Of a stretch of DNA of 36,742 nucleotides, positions 23,514-32,674 are shown piece by piece. Each line of letters begins with the position of its first letter. Within the stretch, counting starts at the first letter, position 1. Origin of the DNA: an uncultured Lentisphaerota bacterium (GTDB lineage Bacteria > Verrucomicrobiota > Lentisphaeria > Oligosphaerales > CAITYL01); contig CAIXRA010000041.1 of assembly GCA_903921725.1 (NCBI GenBank), forward strand, positions 1 to 36,742. The letters run 5' to 3'. A program made the position numbers and the translations under genes. The notes under the pieces are model-generated. The model had not been told where the DNA came from and did no database searches. It saw nothing but the letters and a program-made list of their open reading frames with translations.

Positions 23514-26500
23514 TTAATATTGTGCCGATGTCACGGTATTGTCCGCCGGCGCATAGGGTAGAGGACCGCTGGCGCTGGAAATGCGGAACTCGAACGGGCC
23601 CGGCGCCGAGGTGAAGCCGGTGGCGGAGATAATCACGGCCGTGCCGGTGGAGTCGGCCGCAGTGGAGCGGTATTCCTTGCATGAACCGGAAAAGATGCCG
23701 TTCACCGTGGCGCCGGACACCGGCTTGCCCAGATCGTTGACCACCTTCACCGTGGCGCGGGCGCGGTACTTGCCGCTGTAGAGGCAGTAATCAAGCTTGA
23801 TGGACTGGACGTGCAGCGACGCCGCCTTCTGTGCCGGGTCGCGCTGCGTGGTGAACGACCAGACGGTGCCGGCGGCTTCGCCGTTGGTGTTGCTTGCATC
23901 CACGCGCCAGTAGTAGGTCGTGGCGTACTCCAGCGTGGCAGGTTTGAACGAGGCGGACGTCAGGCTGCCCTGGAATTCAGTCGCGCCCAGAACTGTGCTT
24001 GTTCCGAGATAGAGATTCCAGCCTGTGGCGCTCGCCCCCGCCTGCCAGCTCAGCGTCGGCGTCCGCGAGACCGGCCTGGACGCGTCGGCTGGCAGCGGCA
24101 CGGCGGCGCGGTTTGGCGGAACCAAACCGGTTGGCCAGCTTTCCGTCTCGATGGCGAGCAGATCCACGGCCAGCGTGTCGGCTACCGCCTTGCCGAGGGA
24201 CGCATCCGTGTCGGATGCCTGGATGTAGACGGTCTGTCCAGAAACTTCCTGCGGCAGCTCGAACGTCTGCACGGCGGCGGTCGGTGACGCCACCGTCACC
24301 ATGTCGCGGAATGTCTTGCCGTCCAATGAATAGCGGAACCTGAAGTTGTCTCCGTCCGCATTGTCGGCGCGGCTGGCCTTCACCCGGAAGGTTGCAAAGT
24401 CGCAGGCGGGCACCGCGAATGTCCACCGGTGGTTGAGCAGGGACCATCTGGAGGATCCCGAGGCCGGGACGTATTCGGTCAGCGATTCGTACACTCCGTC
24501 CTCCGCCAGTGTGGCGGCAAAAGTTCCGGAACGGGTCCCTTCCTGTGTTGTCTCCGTGTCGGCGGCGACGGCGGCCGTCTTGATCACGATGATGCGCTGG
24601 TCCGCCGTGGCGGCGTTGCCGGCGGCGTCCGTCGCCGTCCAAGTGCGGGTGATGTAGTACGGATCCGGCGCGGCACCGGTCAGCACGTCCGTATAGCCAA
24701 TCGTCGGGCTGGCCGTCACCTCGTCCACCGCCGTCGCCGTGCCGGTGCTGGCCGGCAACGTCGAATCGGTCAGGGTGACGACGGTGTCCGCCGGCACTGT
24801 CAGCACCGGTTTGACCGCATCCGTCACCGTAACCTGCAGCGTCGCGGTCACGGCCGTGCACTTGGAGTCGGTTACGCTCACGGTGAAGCTATTGGCACCG
24901 ACATCGGACGCCGCCGGCGTCCCGGAGAGCGCGCCGCCTGCGGCGACCATTAGCCAGGCCGGACCGGAAACCTTCGCGAAGACCAGCGTGTCGCCGTCGC
25001 CGTCCGTGGCGGCTCCCGCCAAGGTTGCGCTGTAGGCCGAACCGTACGGCGCGTTGCCCTTTGCGACCGGGTTCGCCGTGAACAGCGGCGCGCGGTTGAC
25101 CGTCAACGTCTGGATGACACCCGTGGCGGCGGCGAAGTTGGTGTTGCCGGCCTGCGACGCCGTGATGGTCGCCGTGCCGCCGCCGACGATGTGGATATTG
25201 CCGTCGACAATGGTCGCCACGGCGGTGTCCGAGCTGGCGTAGGCGACCACCAGGCCGGAGGAGGCCGTCGCGCCCGGCGCGAAGTCCGCATCGCCGACGT
25301 TCTTCAGCGGCAGCGCGCCGAAGGTGAGGGTCTGCGCGGCCGGGTTGACCGTCAGCCCCTGGGTGGCGTCCGTGGCCGCCGCGTAAGTTGCGTCGCCGGC
25401 CTGGGATGCCGTGATGGTCGTCGTGCCTCCGCCGACAATGTGGATCTGACCGTCGACGATGGTCGCCACGGCGGTGTTCGAGCTGGCGTAGGTGACTGCC
25501 AGGCCGGAGGAGGCGGTGGCGCCCGGTGCGAAGTCCGCATTGCCGAACGTTTTCGCCGCCAAGGCGCCGAAGCTGATTGTTTGGCTGCCCTTGATCACCG
25601 TGACAACGCCTGTGGTAGTTAGGGCGGAGCTGTTCCATGTCAGGCCGCCGGTCAGGGCGGGCAGGTTCACCGTCGTGAAGGAGCCGGTGCGCGTGGCGGC
25701 GGAAAACAGGGTAAAACTGTCGCCTGCGGCCAGCGCGTCGCCCGTTGCCGTCACTGTCAGCGTGCCGCCGTAGGTCAGCGTGGTTGCGCCCTGCACCTTG
25801 TCAGCCGTCAGCGTCGCACCGGACTTGTTGACCTGCATCGCCGCCGTGCTGGCCGCACCCAGGGAGAGCGTGCCGCTGAAGCTGAGGGTGCCGATGCCGT
25901 TATTACCCGGCGCGAGGGTGCCGTTGACCGTCACCGCGCTGTTGATGGTGCCCAAACCGGCCAGCGTGCCGGCCGCCGCCACCGTGACCGCGGAGGTTGA
26001 GGGATGTGTGCCGTTGATGATCAGCGTGCCGCCGTTGACCGTGGTGGCGCCGGTCAGGGTGTTGGTGGCCGTCAACACCAGCGTGCCGGCGGTGATGGTA
26101 ATGGCTACGTTGGATGCGGCGGCACCCGCAGATGCCGTTTGCTTGCCAATGACGCCATTCATCGTTAGAGAGCCAACGCCCTTTTTCTCAAACGCAATGC
26201 TTCGCACAGCCGCTGCACTGCTCGTGTGCGAAAGCAGCATGCCGTTGAATATGGTATCCGTCGCCTGATCCACTATCAGGTTGCGCGCACCGGCGCTGCC
26301 AGCGTCGGTGCGGATGGTGCCGTAGCCGGTGAGGCCGGAGAGTGTGAGGGTGCGCGTGCCGGTCGAGTCCCAGTCGCCAAGGATGAAGTCCATGCCATTG
26401 CTGGTGCTGGCGCCGGTGTCAAGGATGAACTTCGTGCCGGCGAGCTGGGAGCCGCTGGAGGCGTGGAGCCACATGGCGACGCCACCCATGCTGCCCGGGG

Positions 26501-29500
26501 CCGAGGAGACGGTTGCTCCGCGTAGCACCAGCGTGCCGTTGAAGGCCAGTGCGTTGGCGGCGTTGAACGACGGATAGGCGGTGGAAGCCGTCTTGTTGAT
26601 GGTAAGCGTTGTGGAGCCGATGAGCACGGCATTGGCCAAGTTCAGCACGCCTCCATCCTTCGCGCCGATGGTCAGATTGCGCGTCGAGCCGGTGTCGATT
26701 GTGCCGGTGATGGTCAGGGCGTAGGCGCCGGTGAGCGTCACGTCGCCGCCGGGGGCGGAAGCACCGCTGCCGATGGTCAGGCCGCCCCAGGTCGTCGCCA
26801 CGCCGAGACTGACGCTGTTGGCCGACGTCACCGTGTTGTTCCACACCGGTGCTTCCGTCGTGCTCGGCGCGTCGCCCAGCCAGCTTCCGGCCACGTTCAG
26901 CGCGGTGGCATTGTTCGCCTTGGCCGGAGTAGCGAGGGCGCTGGTAATGTTGACTTGGGCGGAGGATGGCGTGCCGGGATTGTAGCCGTTGCCGGCGGCG
27001 ATGGTGGCAATGACGGTTTTCGGCGTGCGCATGTAGAGGCTGTCAGGGATTGGGGCGACGGTAACAGTGGCCGTCATCTGGCCATCGGCAAAGGTTGCGG
27101 TTGCGGGCAACGCCGTGTAATCGGTGCCGGAAACGGCGGTGCCGGAAACGGTGAGGTTGACCGTGAGCGCGCCCGCCGTAAGGTCGCGGGTCAGCGTGAA
27201 CACGCCGCTGCTGCCGGAGCCGGTCTTTGATGCGGTCGGGGTCGTCGCCGCAATGGAGACATTGTCGCCGTATTCGCTCAAGGTTGCCGTGGCCGAGGAC
27301 GGCGTGTCCACCGTGTAACCGCTGCCGGCGGCGATGGTGCCGATGATGCTCTCCGGGCCTTCGGTGACGGCGTCGTTGAGCCCGGTCACGGTGACGGTCG
27401 TGCTGGTTTGGCCGGCGGGAATGAGGACGGAGGACGGCAGCGCGGTGTAGTCCACGCCGCTGGTGGCGGTGCCGCTCCAGGTAAGGTTGACGGTGGTGTC
27501 CGTGGCGGGCGCGGGCCACATGGATACCGTAAACTGGCCGGTAGTCTTCACCGTCTCGTAGAGATACGGGTCGGTGGCGATGATGGTGGCGCCGGGCAGC
27601 GCCGTGTCGGCCGCAACCATGGCGGCACCTGCGATGTTCACGTTCGCCTTGCCGGCGGCCGAGTTGACGCCGAAATGCACGCCCGGCTCCAGCGCGGCGT
27701 CCGCCGTGGTGGATGCGACCGAACCCGAGACCGCGCCATCGAAGAGCAGGTCGGCCGTCGTGCCGCCCATGGCCGACTTGCGCAGCGCGAAGAGGTGGAA
27801 GGTATTGTCGTAGGCGGCCTGTAGCGTGACGGTCTGGGAGCCGGAGGCACCGGTGAAGGTGGCGGTGAGCGCGCCGGTGTCCGAACGCTGCAGCCAGGCG
27901 ATCCAGCGGCTGGAGGCGTCGCCGTACTGGAGGAAGAATCCGGGCGCGTCCGCATAGCCGGCGGCGAAGCGGCAATTCAGCGTGTAGATCCAGCCGCTGG
28001 CGGCGAAGGAACTGAGTTGCGTAGCGGTGAGATTGCGCGAATAGTAGCAGCCGGTGGCGGTGGCATCGCCGTCGGTGATGTTCCAGGCCGGGGTGCCGGA
28101 GACGGGGTCGGCGGCGACATATTCGGTACTCTGGCCGGTGGCGGTAGCGCTACGCTCCTCGGACCATCCCTGCAGGACGGGGCTGCCGGCGTCGAGGTTG
28201 GTGGCGAGCCCGGTTTCAGGGGCGTTGCCGGCCGCGGAGGCGCCGTAGTTGACGCCGTGGGGCGCGCCGTAGCCGGCCGCGGCGTCGTACTCTGCCGCCG
28301 CGCCGAGCACGGACTGTGCGAAGCGGGCGCCGTTGACGAGCTTGGCCTTCTTGTTGTGGTGCAGGTTGTCGGACACCAGCTCGTCCTGCAGGTCCAGGCT
28401 GTTCACATAGGACAGGTACGATGGGTTGGCGGCGGCGATCGTCTCCTGCCGGGCGCGTGTCGTGGCGTCGTCCGCGCTGCTGTCGATGTTGCCGACCATG
28501 TAGCCTTTCATGGTGGCGGCGTTCGGCAGGTCGGTCCGCAGGTTGTCCACCAGCGTCTTGAAGCGGTCGCCGGCGACGGCGGCCTCGGCCGCGGTGTTGC
28601 TCTCGCCCTGTAGGTAGAGCAGGCCGGCGATCTCGTAGGTGTGCCCCTCGGCCGTGAGGCGGGTGCCGGCGGCGGTGACGGTGTTGACGACCTGCGTGTA
28701 CATGTGGTGGTCGGCCTGCACCTTGTCCCACAGGCTGTTGCCGCCGCCGCCGCGGGAAGCCTTGACGATGACGAAATTGCGTTCGCCGGCATGGTAGAGC
28801 GTGCGGCCGAAATTGATCTCCGGCCCCCAGGCGTTCGCGATGTTCGAGTAGTAGTTGTAGGCCGGCTGGGCGCCCAGCGTCCGCCAGAAGCCGCCGCTGT
28901 TGCCGACGGAGACGGTGGCGTCGGCGACGTTCGCCCACCAGAAGCGCACCTGGCCGTCGGCCGGGTCGAGACCGGGGAGGCGGTCGATCTCCGTGCCGCT
29001 GTCGGTGCCCAGCGAGTTCGACTGGCCGGTGAGGACGTACATCTTGTAGTGCGTCGACGGGAGGGGAGCGGCGGGGCTGGATTTCCAAGAAAGCCGGACG
29101 TCCTCGAAGCCGACGTAGCGGGTGTTGTTTCGGGAGATCAGGCGGATCTGCAGCGCCTGCCCCTGGGCGGCGGGGTAGTCGGCGGCGTCGAACTCGGCGG
29201 TCAGCTCGGTGAGCTTGCTGCCGATCTGGCTGCCGGTGCCGGTGGCATAGAGGTTCAGCTTGACCTTGTTGTCCGCCGCGCCGACCAGGGTGGTTCCAGC
29301 CCAGACTTCGACGCCCCAGTCGCCCGCCGTGAGCGCGGAGGAGCCGGAGTAGGCGCTGACCTGGAGCATGTAGCGCCGGCCGGCCGTGAGCGTCTCGGAG
29401 AGCGCCTGCTTGATGCCGGTGTCGGCGGTGCCGGCGATGGTGTAGCTGGAGCCCGAGCTGCCGGTGCCGGAGGCGACGTTGTCCACGGTGGATTCCGCCA

Positions 29501-31634
29501 CCGCGGAGTAGTCGGTGACCTGCTTCGGGACCGCGCTGGCGTTTGGCGTGCCGTAGAGCGTCCAGCCGGCGGGCGCGCAGCTGACGGTGCCGGCGCCGGT
29601 GAAGCCGCCCTCGAAATTGCCGTTGGTGACGCTGACGGCGGTCCAGGGGGCGGGCAGACCCATGGCGGCGGCGATGCGCCCGGCGACGTACGGTTCGCCG
29701 CGGCTGTTCGGGTGCGTGTTGTCGTAGGTCATGTTGGTCGCGTTCCAGCCGCCGGTCTGGCCGTTGAGCATGGTGACCACGGTGACCTTGGAGGTTGCGG
29801 TGGTCTTGGCGGTGGCCAGCGCGGGGAGCAGCGCGTTGTAGGTGTCCACCAGCGAGTTGGTGACGTTGTTGGAATAGAGCAGCTCCGAGAGGAAGATGCG
29901 GATTTTGGGGTTGCGGGACTGGAGGGTGTCGATGATCGCCGCCGCGTCGTCGCGGATCGCCGTCGCGGTCCGGCTGCTGGTGTCGTTGATGCCGATCATG
30001 AGGAACGCCGTGTCGGGGGTGTAGCCGCCGAGCTTGGGGTCGGTCCACTGCGTGATGCTGCCGGTGCCGCGGTTGCTGCCCAGGCGCGCGGCGTCGGGGC
30101 CGTTGCGGATCTCGTAGGCGCGCCAAGCGTAATGCCCCTCGTTGGCGCGGTCGAACGGCGCGCCGCGCCAGGTGGGGTACTGGCTGTCCAGGGCGTAATT
30201 GGTGTTGATGGAGCCGACAAGGTCGAAACTGGCACCGGCGTCAATCAGCTTCTTGAACAGGTGCCAGCGGTAGCCGCGGCTGCCGTTCTGTGCGAACGCG
30301 GCCGAGTTGCCCGTCGCCTGGGTGATCGAGTCGCCGATGATGGCGAGCCGGCCGAAGTTGTAGTCGGGCAGGGCGTCCGCGCCGCCCGTCGCATCCGAAA
30401 GCGGAAGGCGGACGAAATCAATCGAGGCGTAACTGTCCTTTTCATAGAGGAGGCCGATGTCGCCGTTGGCCAGGCGGGTGAGGGCGCAGTAGCCGCCGGT
30501 GCTGGTGTAGATGAGTTTGGACGTGCTCCAGTTCGCACCCTCGTCGTAGCTGACCCGCACGGTCATCTTCACGCGGCTGGCGGTGCTGTCGCAGTTGGCT
30601 TCGACGAGGCGGTTCTTGTCGCTGTCCGACGTGGAGGTGAGCCGGAAGATGCTGCCCTGGCAGGTCGGGTCGGCCACGGGATAGGCGGTCGTGGCGTCAA
30701 AACGGGTCATGCCCGCCGACGTGACCCCGCTGCCGAGCGGCCCCCAGGTCGCGCCGTCGTCGGTGCTCTTGCTGAACCAGCGGTAGCCGCTGCCGGCACC
30801 GGAGGGGCGCATGCTGGCCAGGAGGCTGCCGTCGGCCAGTTCCACAATCTGCACCTCGCCCGTGCCGGCACCGCAGATGCCGCCGCGCTGCCAGGTCGCG
30901 CCGTGGTCGTCGCTGTAGATGAAGGAGGAGCAGTTGCTGCTCCGGTACCAGTAGACGGGGAAGATGAGCCGGCCGGCATGGATACCGCGCTCGATCTGGA
31001 TGCCGTTTCCCGGGCCGACGATGTACTCGGCCTTGTTGTAGGTGTAGGTCGTGCCGTTGAACAGATAGGTTTCAGCCGCCGTCGGGCGCAGAGCGGGATT
31101 CTCCGACTCGATGTCCTTGCGCGCGGACCAGGTGAGGCCGTCGTCGTCGCTGTAGCGCATCTCCAGCTTGATCGTGCGCCCGAAACCGTTGTAGCTGGCG
31201 GTGCTGCCGTTGTCGTAGAAGACCCAGATCCGGCCGTTCGTGCGGTCCACCAGCAGCGCCGGATCACTCGCGCTGGTGCGTGTTTGGGCGGTCGTGGCGT
31301 TGAAAATGGGGTACAGGTCGGTGTCGGTGGTGTCGGTGCCGTAGTTGGCCGTGACGATGACCGGCCCCCAGGTGGCGCCGTTGTCCGTGCTGCGCCGGAT
31401 CACGTTGTCAATGCGTCCGGGAACGTCTGCGTTGCTGAAACGCCCGTCGCAGGAGACGATGACTGTCCCCTTGTTGCTCACCACCATGGCCGGGATGCGG
31501 TATTCGTAGTTGTTGGCGACCCCCGTGAACGCGCTCCTGAACGGCTGGCTCGTGGACGCCACGTCCGCCCGCGCAAGCAGGGGCCAGATGAGGGCCAAAA
31601 GAATGACGGTTTGCAGCTTTGAACAGGGATACAT
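23514..31634 (-). CDS. Giant secreted sialidase with two SGNH/acetylesterase domains and many beta-sandwich modules
   Basis: 2,706 residues with a signal peptide (about 1-23). Residues 24-415 are a GH33-type sialidase: YRIP at 45-48, five Asp boxes (STDNGATWG 82, SDDDGLTWS 162, SDDHGATWQ 241, STDDGATWG 290, SYDEGANWS 362) and GEVQIVEL with Glu260. Residues 424-665 are an SGNH esterase (GDS 434-436, GIND 548, DNTHP 638-642). Residues 666-855 look like a binding module. Residues 861-1112 are a sialate O-acetylesterase-type (SASA) domain (GQSNS 870, QGESN 1009, DNLHHN 1089). Then come a LamG-like module (1140-1345), two Calx-beta (1348-1563), autotransporter-type repeats (1565-2015), two near-identical Ig-like units (2016-2180), further Ig/HYR-like and FN3 modules (2181-2598) and a final Ig-like module. 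No PEP-CTERM, sortase or barrel anchor is seen. It presumably strips O-acetyl groups and sialic acid from host glycans. Confidence 0.9.
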   Translation of the reverse strand: MYPCSKLQTVILLALIWPLLARADVASTSQPFRSAFTGVANNYEYRIPAMVVSNKGTVIVSCDGRFSNADVPGRIDNVIRRSTDNGATWGPVIVTANYGTDTTDTDLYPIFNATTAQTRTSASDPALLVDRTNGRIWVFYDNGSTASYNGFGRTIKLEMRYSDDDGLTWSARKDIESENPALRPTAAETYLFNGTTYTYNKAEYIVGPGNGIQIERGIHAGRLIFPVYWYRSSNCSSFIYSDDHGATWQRGGICGAGTGEVQIVELADGSLLASMRPSGAGSGYRWFSKSTDDGATWGPLGSGVTSAGMTRFDATTAYPVADPTCQGSIFRLTSTSDSDKNRLVEANCDSTASRVKMTVRVSYDEGANWSTSKLIYTSTGGYCALTRLANGDIGLLYEKDSYASIDFVRLPLSDATGGADALPDYNFGRLAIIGDSITQATGNSAAFAQNGSRGYRWHLFKKLIDAGASFDLVGSINTNYALDSQYPTWRGAPFDRANEGHYAWRAYEIRNGPDAARLGSNRGTGSITQWTDPKLGGYTPDTAFLMIGINDTSSRTATAIRDDAAAIIDTLQSRNPKIRIFLSELLYSNNVTNSLVDTYNALLPALATAKTTATSKVTVVTMLNGQTGGWNATNMTYDNTHPNSRGEPYVAGRIAAAMGLPAPWTAVSVTNGNFEGGFTGAGTVSCAPAGWTLYGTPNASAVPKQVTDYSAVAESTVDNVASGTGSSGSSYTIAGTADTGIKQALSETLTAGRRYMLQVSAYSGSSALTAGDWGVEVWAGTTLVGAADNKVKLNLYATGTGSQIGSKLTELTAEFDAADYPAAQGQALQIRLISRNNTRYVGFEDVRLSWKSSPAAPLPSTHYKMYVLTGQSNSLGTDSGTEIDRLPGLDPADGQVRFWWANVADATVSVGNSGGFWRTLGAQPAYNYYSNIANAWGPEINFGRTLYHAGERNFVIVKASRGGGGNSLWDKVQADHHMYTQVVNTVTAAGTRLTAEGHTYEIAGLLYLQGESNTAAEAAVAGDRFKTLVDNLRTDLPNAATMKGYMVGNIDSSADDATTRARQETIAAANPSYLSYVNSLDLQDELVSDNLHHNKKAKLVNGARFAQSVLGAAAEYDAAAGYGAPHGVNYGASAAGNAPETGLATNLDAGSPVLQGWSEERSATATGQSTEYVAADPVSGTPAWNITDGDATATGCYYSRNLTATQLSSFAASGWIYTLNCRFAAGYADAPGFFLQYGDASSRWIAWLQRSDTGALTATFTGASGSQTVTLQAAYDNTFHLFALRKSAMGGTTADLLFDGAVSGSVASTTADAALEPGVHFGVNSAAGKANVNIAGAAMVAADTALPGATIIATDPYLYETVKTTGQFTVSMWPAPATDTTVNLTWSGTATSGVDYTALPSSVLIPAGQTSTTVTVTGLNDAVTEGPESIIGTIAAGSGYTVDTPSSATATLSEYGDNVSIAATTPTASKTGSGSSGVFTLTRDLTAGALTVNLTVSGTAVSGTDYTALPATATFADGQMTATVTVAPIPDSLYMRTPKTVIATIAAGNGYNPGTPSSAQVNITSALATPAKANNATALNVAGSWLGDAPSTTEAPVWNNTVTSANSVSLGVATTWGGLTIGSGASAPGGDVTLTGAYALTITGTIDTGSTRNLTIGAKDGGVLNLANAVLIGSTTLTINKTASTAYPSFNAANALAFNGTLVLRGATVSSAPGSMGGVAMWLHASSGSQLAGTKFILDTGASTSNGMDFILGDWDSTGTRTLTLSGLTGYGTIRTDAGSAGARNLIVDQATDTIFNGMLLSHTSSAAAVRSIAFEKKGVGSLTMNGVIGKQTASAGAAASNVAITITAGTLVLTATNTLTGATTVNGGTLIINGTHPSTSAVTVAAAGTLAGLGTINSAVTVNGTLAPGNNGIGTLSFSGTLSLGAASTAAMQVNKSGATLTADKVQGATTLTYGGTLTVTATGDALAAGDSFTLFSAATRTGSFTTVNLPALTGGLTWNSSALTTTGVVTVIKGSQTISFGALAAKTFGNADFAPGATASSGLAVTYASSNTAVATIVDGQIHIVGGGTTTITASQAGDATYAAATDATQGLTVNPAAQTLTFGALPLKNVGDADFAPGATASSGLVVAYASSDTAVATIVDGNIHIVGGGTATITASQAGNTNFAAATGVIQTLTVNRAPLFTANPVAKGNAPYGSAYSATLAGAATDGDGDTLVFAKVSGPAWLMVAAGGALSGTPAASDVGANSFTVSVTDSKCTAVTATLQVTVTDAVKPVLTVPADTVVTLTDSTLPASTGTATAVDEVTASPTIGYTDVLTGAAPDPYYITRTWTATDAAGNAATADQRIIVIKTAAVAADTETTQEGTRSGTFAATLAEDGVYESLTEYVPASGSSRWSLLNHRWTFAVPACDFATFRVKASRADNADGDNFRFRYSLDGKTFRDMVTVASPTAAVQTFELPQEVSGQTVYIQASDTDASLGKAVADTLAVDLLAIETESWPTGLVPPNRAAVPLPADASRPVSRTPTLSWQAGASATGWNLYLGTSTVLGATEFQGSLTSASFKPATLEYATTYYWRVDASNTNGEAAGTVWSFTTQRDPAQKAASLHVQSIKLDYCLYSGKYRARATVKVVNDLGKPVSGATVNGIFSGSCKEYRSTAADSTGTAVIISATGFTSAPGPFEFRISSASGPLPYAPADNTVTSAQY
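25095..25589 (-). repeat. Two tandem 250-bp repeats encoding Ig-like modules
   Basis: Protein residues 2016-2098 and 2099-2180 share almost identical cores (ADFAPGATASSGL, TAVATIVDG, IHIVGGGT, TITASQAG), and the DNA is similar as well, suggesting a recent duplication or gene conversion. Confidence 0.85.
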
Positions 31635-31659
31635 GGTGGCACTCCCGCTACTATTAGCG

Positions 31660-31790
31660 CACGAAAATAACGCAAAACGCCCAAGTCAATACAATAAGTG
31701 ACCGCTTGGCCGTTTTCAATAAAAATAAGTGGCGTTTTCTTAATTTTACGCGGCGATTTGGTAATTAAAAAATTCATATTTATTTTCGTG
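31660..31790 (-). promoter_or_regulatory. AT-rich control region with operator-like inverted repeats before the sialidase gene
   Basis: AAAACGCCCAAG (31674-31685) and CTTGGCCGTTTT (31705-31716) are inverted copies with 11 of 12 bases matching. A third half-site GGCGTTTT lies at 31731-31738. The inverted repeat overlaps TTGACT (minus strand, 31684-31689), a possible -35. An outer perfect 11-bp inverted repeat, CACGAAAATAA (31660-31670) with TTATTTTCGTG (31780-31790), encloses the whole region. No clear -10 at ideal spacing. The low GC stands out from the neighbours. Downstream to 31948 no gene is seen. Confidence 0.55.
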
Positions 31791-31948
31791 ATATGTGATA
31801 CTTATTTATCTCGAAGACAATAATTCATCGGCAATTATTGGGGTGTCTGGCCGCAACAAACCGGCCGTGGGTACGCCGGGACTGGCGATGGTTTCCCCGC
31901 TTGCCTGCAGCACGGCATCATGCGGCGTTTTTGCGGCACGGCACCAAG

Positions 31949-32467
31949 CTACCAGTTTTCTTCATGGATGTGGTCGGGGTTGAAGCGGGTGCGGGCGTCT
32001 TTTCCTTCGACCGGCCAGCCCAGTGAGACGACGCCGACGGGGATGACGGAATCCGGGATTTCCAGCCGGCTGCGGAGATGCAGGATGCGCTCCTCCCGCG
32101 GGTGCACGCCGAGCCAGCAGGCGCCAAGCCCCAGCGCGGTGGCGGCAATCAGGGTGTTCTCGATGGCCGCGGAGCAGTCCTGGAGCAGATAGCTAAGCTC
32201 CCCGCCGTGCGCGGCCTGCAAGTCACCGCAGACGACGATGCCGATGCCGGCACCGGCCAGCATGCCGCCGTTGGGCAGCCCCTCGGCGATGGACGCCAAC
32301 CGCTTGCGGTCGCGGACCACAATGAAACGCCACGGGTCCTTGGCGCAGGCCGACGGCGCGGCCATGGCCGCCTCCAGGAGGTCGCTCACCATCTCCGAGG
32401 GGATTTCACGGTTCTGGTAGGCGCGCACGCTGCGCCGGGCGAAAAGGAAGCTGAGTTTCGGGTTCAT
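31949..32467 (-). CDS. Nitroreductase family FMN-dependent oxidoreductase
   Basis: 172 residues. The N-terminal ARRSVRAYQNREIPSEMVSDLLEAAMAAPSA is the FMN phosphate-binding signature of the family; PWRFIVVRDR and ALGLGACWLGVHP follow in the usual order. Short members of this family reduce nitro compounds or quinones with NAD(P)H as homodimers; the natural substrate is unknown. ATG 32467 is chosen because GGAGG lies 7 bases upstream; the longer in-frame start at 32530 overlaps the -35 box. It stands as a single gene in front of the sialidase control region, on the same strand. Confidence 0.88.
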   Translation of the reverse strand: MNPKLSFLFARRSVRAYQNREIPSEMVSDLLEAAMAAPSACAKDPWRFIVVRDRKRLASIAEGLPNGGMLAGAGIGIVVCGDLQAAHGGELSYLLQDCSAAIENTLIAATALGLGACWLGVHPREERILHLRSRLEIPDSVIPVGVVSLGWPVEGKDARTRFNPDHIHEENW

Positions 32468-32500
32468 GGCGGGTCCTCCATTGCGTGGGTGCTGCAAGGC

Positions 32501-32530
32501 AATATAGCGGGACCGGCGTTTGGATGGCAA
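32501..32530 (-). promoter_or_regulatory. Promoter of the nitroreductase gene
   Basis: On the minus strand TTGCCA (32525-32530), an 18-base spacer and TATATT (32501-32506) precede the ATG by 33 bases. Confidence 0.6.
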
Positions 32531-32624
32531 CGGTTGGCGCGGATACTATATGTCACTCCAGAGTTGCGGTTAAAATTAAGCACGCGATTCGAGTGATTTA
32601 GGCGGGCGAAAAAATCATTTAACC

Positions 32625-32633
32625 TGTTATATT
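32625..32633 (+). promoter_or_regulatory. Extended -10 promoter in front of a small ORF
   Basis: TGTTATATT fits the extended -10 consensus. The predicted transcript would start near 32640, and AGGAG at 32662-32666 lies 8 bases before the ATG at 32675. The surrounding 32531-32674 is AT-rich and otherwise empty. Confidence 0.5.
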
Positions 32634-32674
32634 GCATGGTGTTGTGTGAAAATTAAAAACAGGAGAATAGGCTT

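Noticed and set aside
28641..31622. A 993-codon open frame on the plus strand opposite the sialidase
   Set aside because: It is a mirror of the GC-rich sialidase gene; composition is Gly/Val/Arg/Asp-rich with no domain motif, while the minus strand has clear catalytic motifs.
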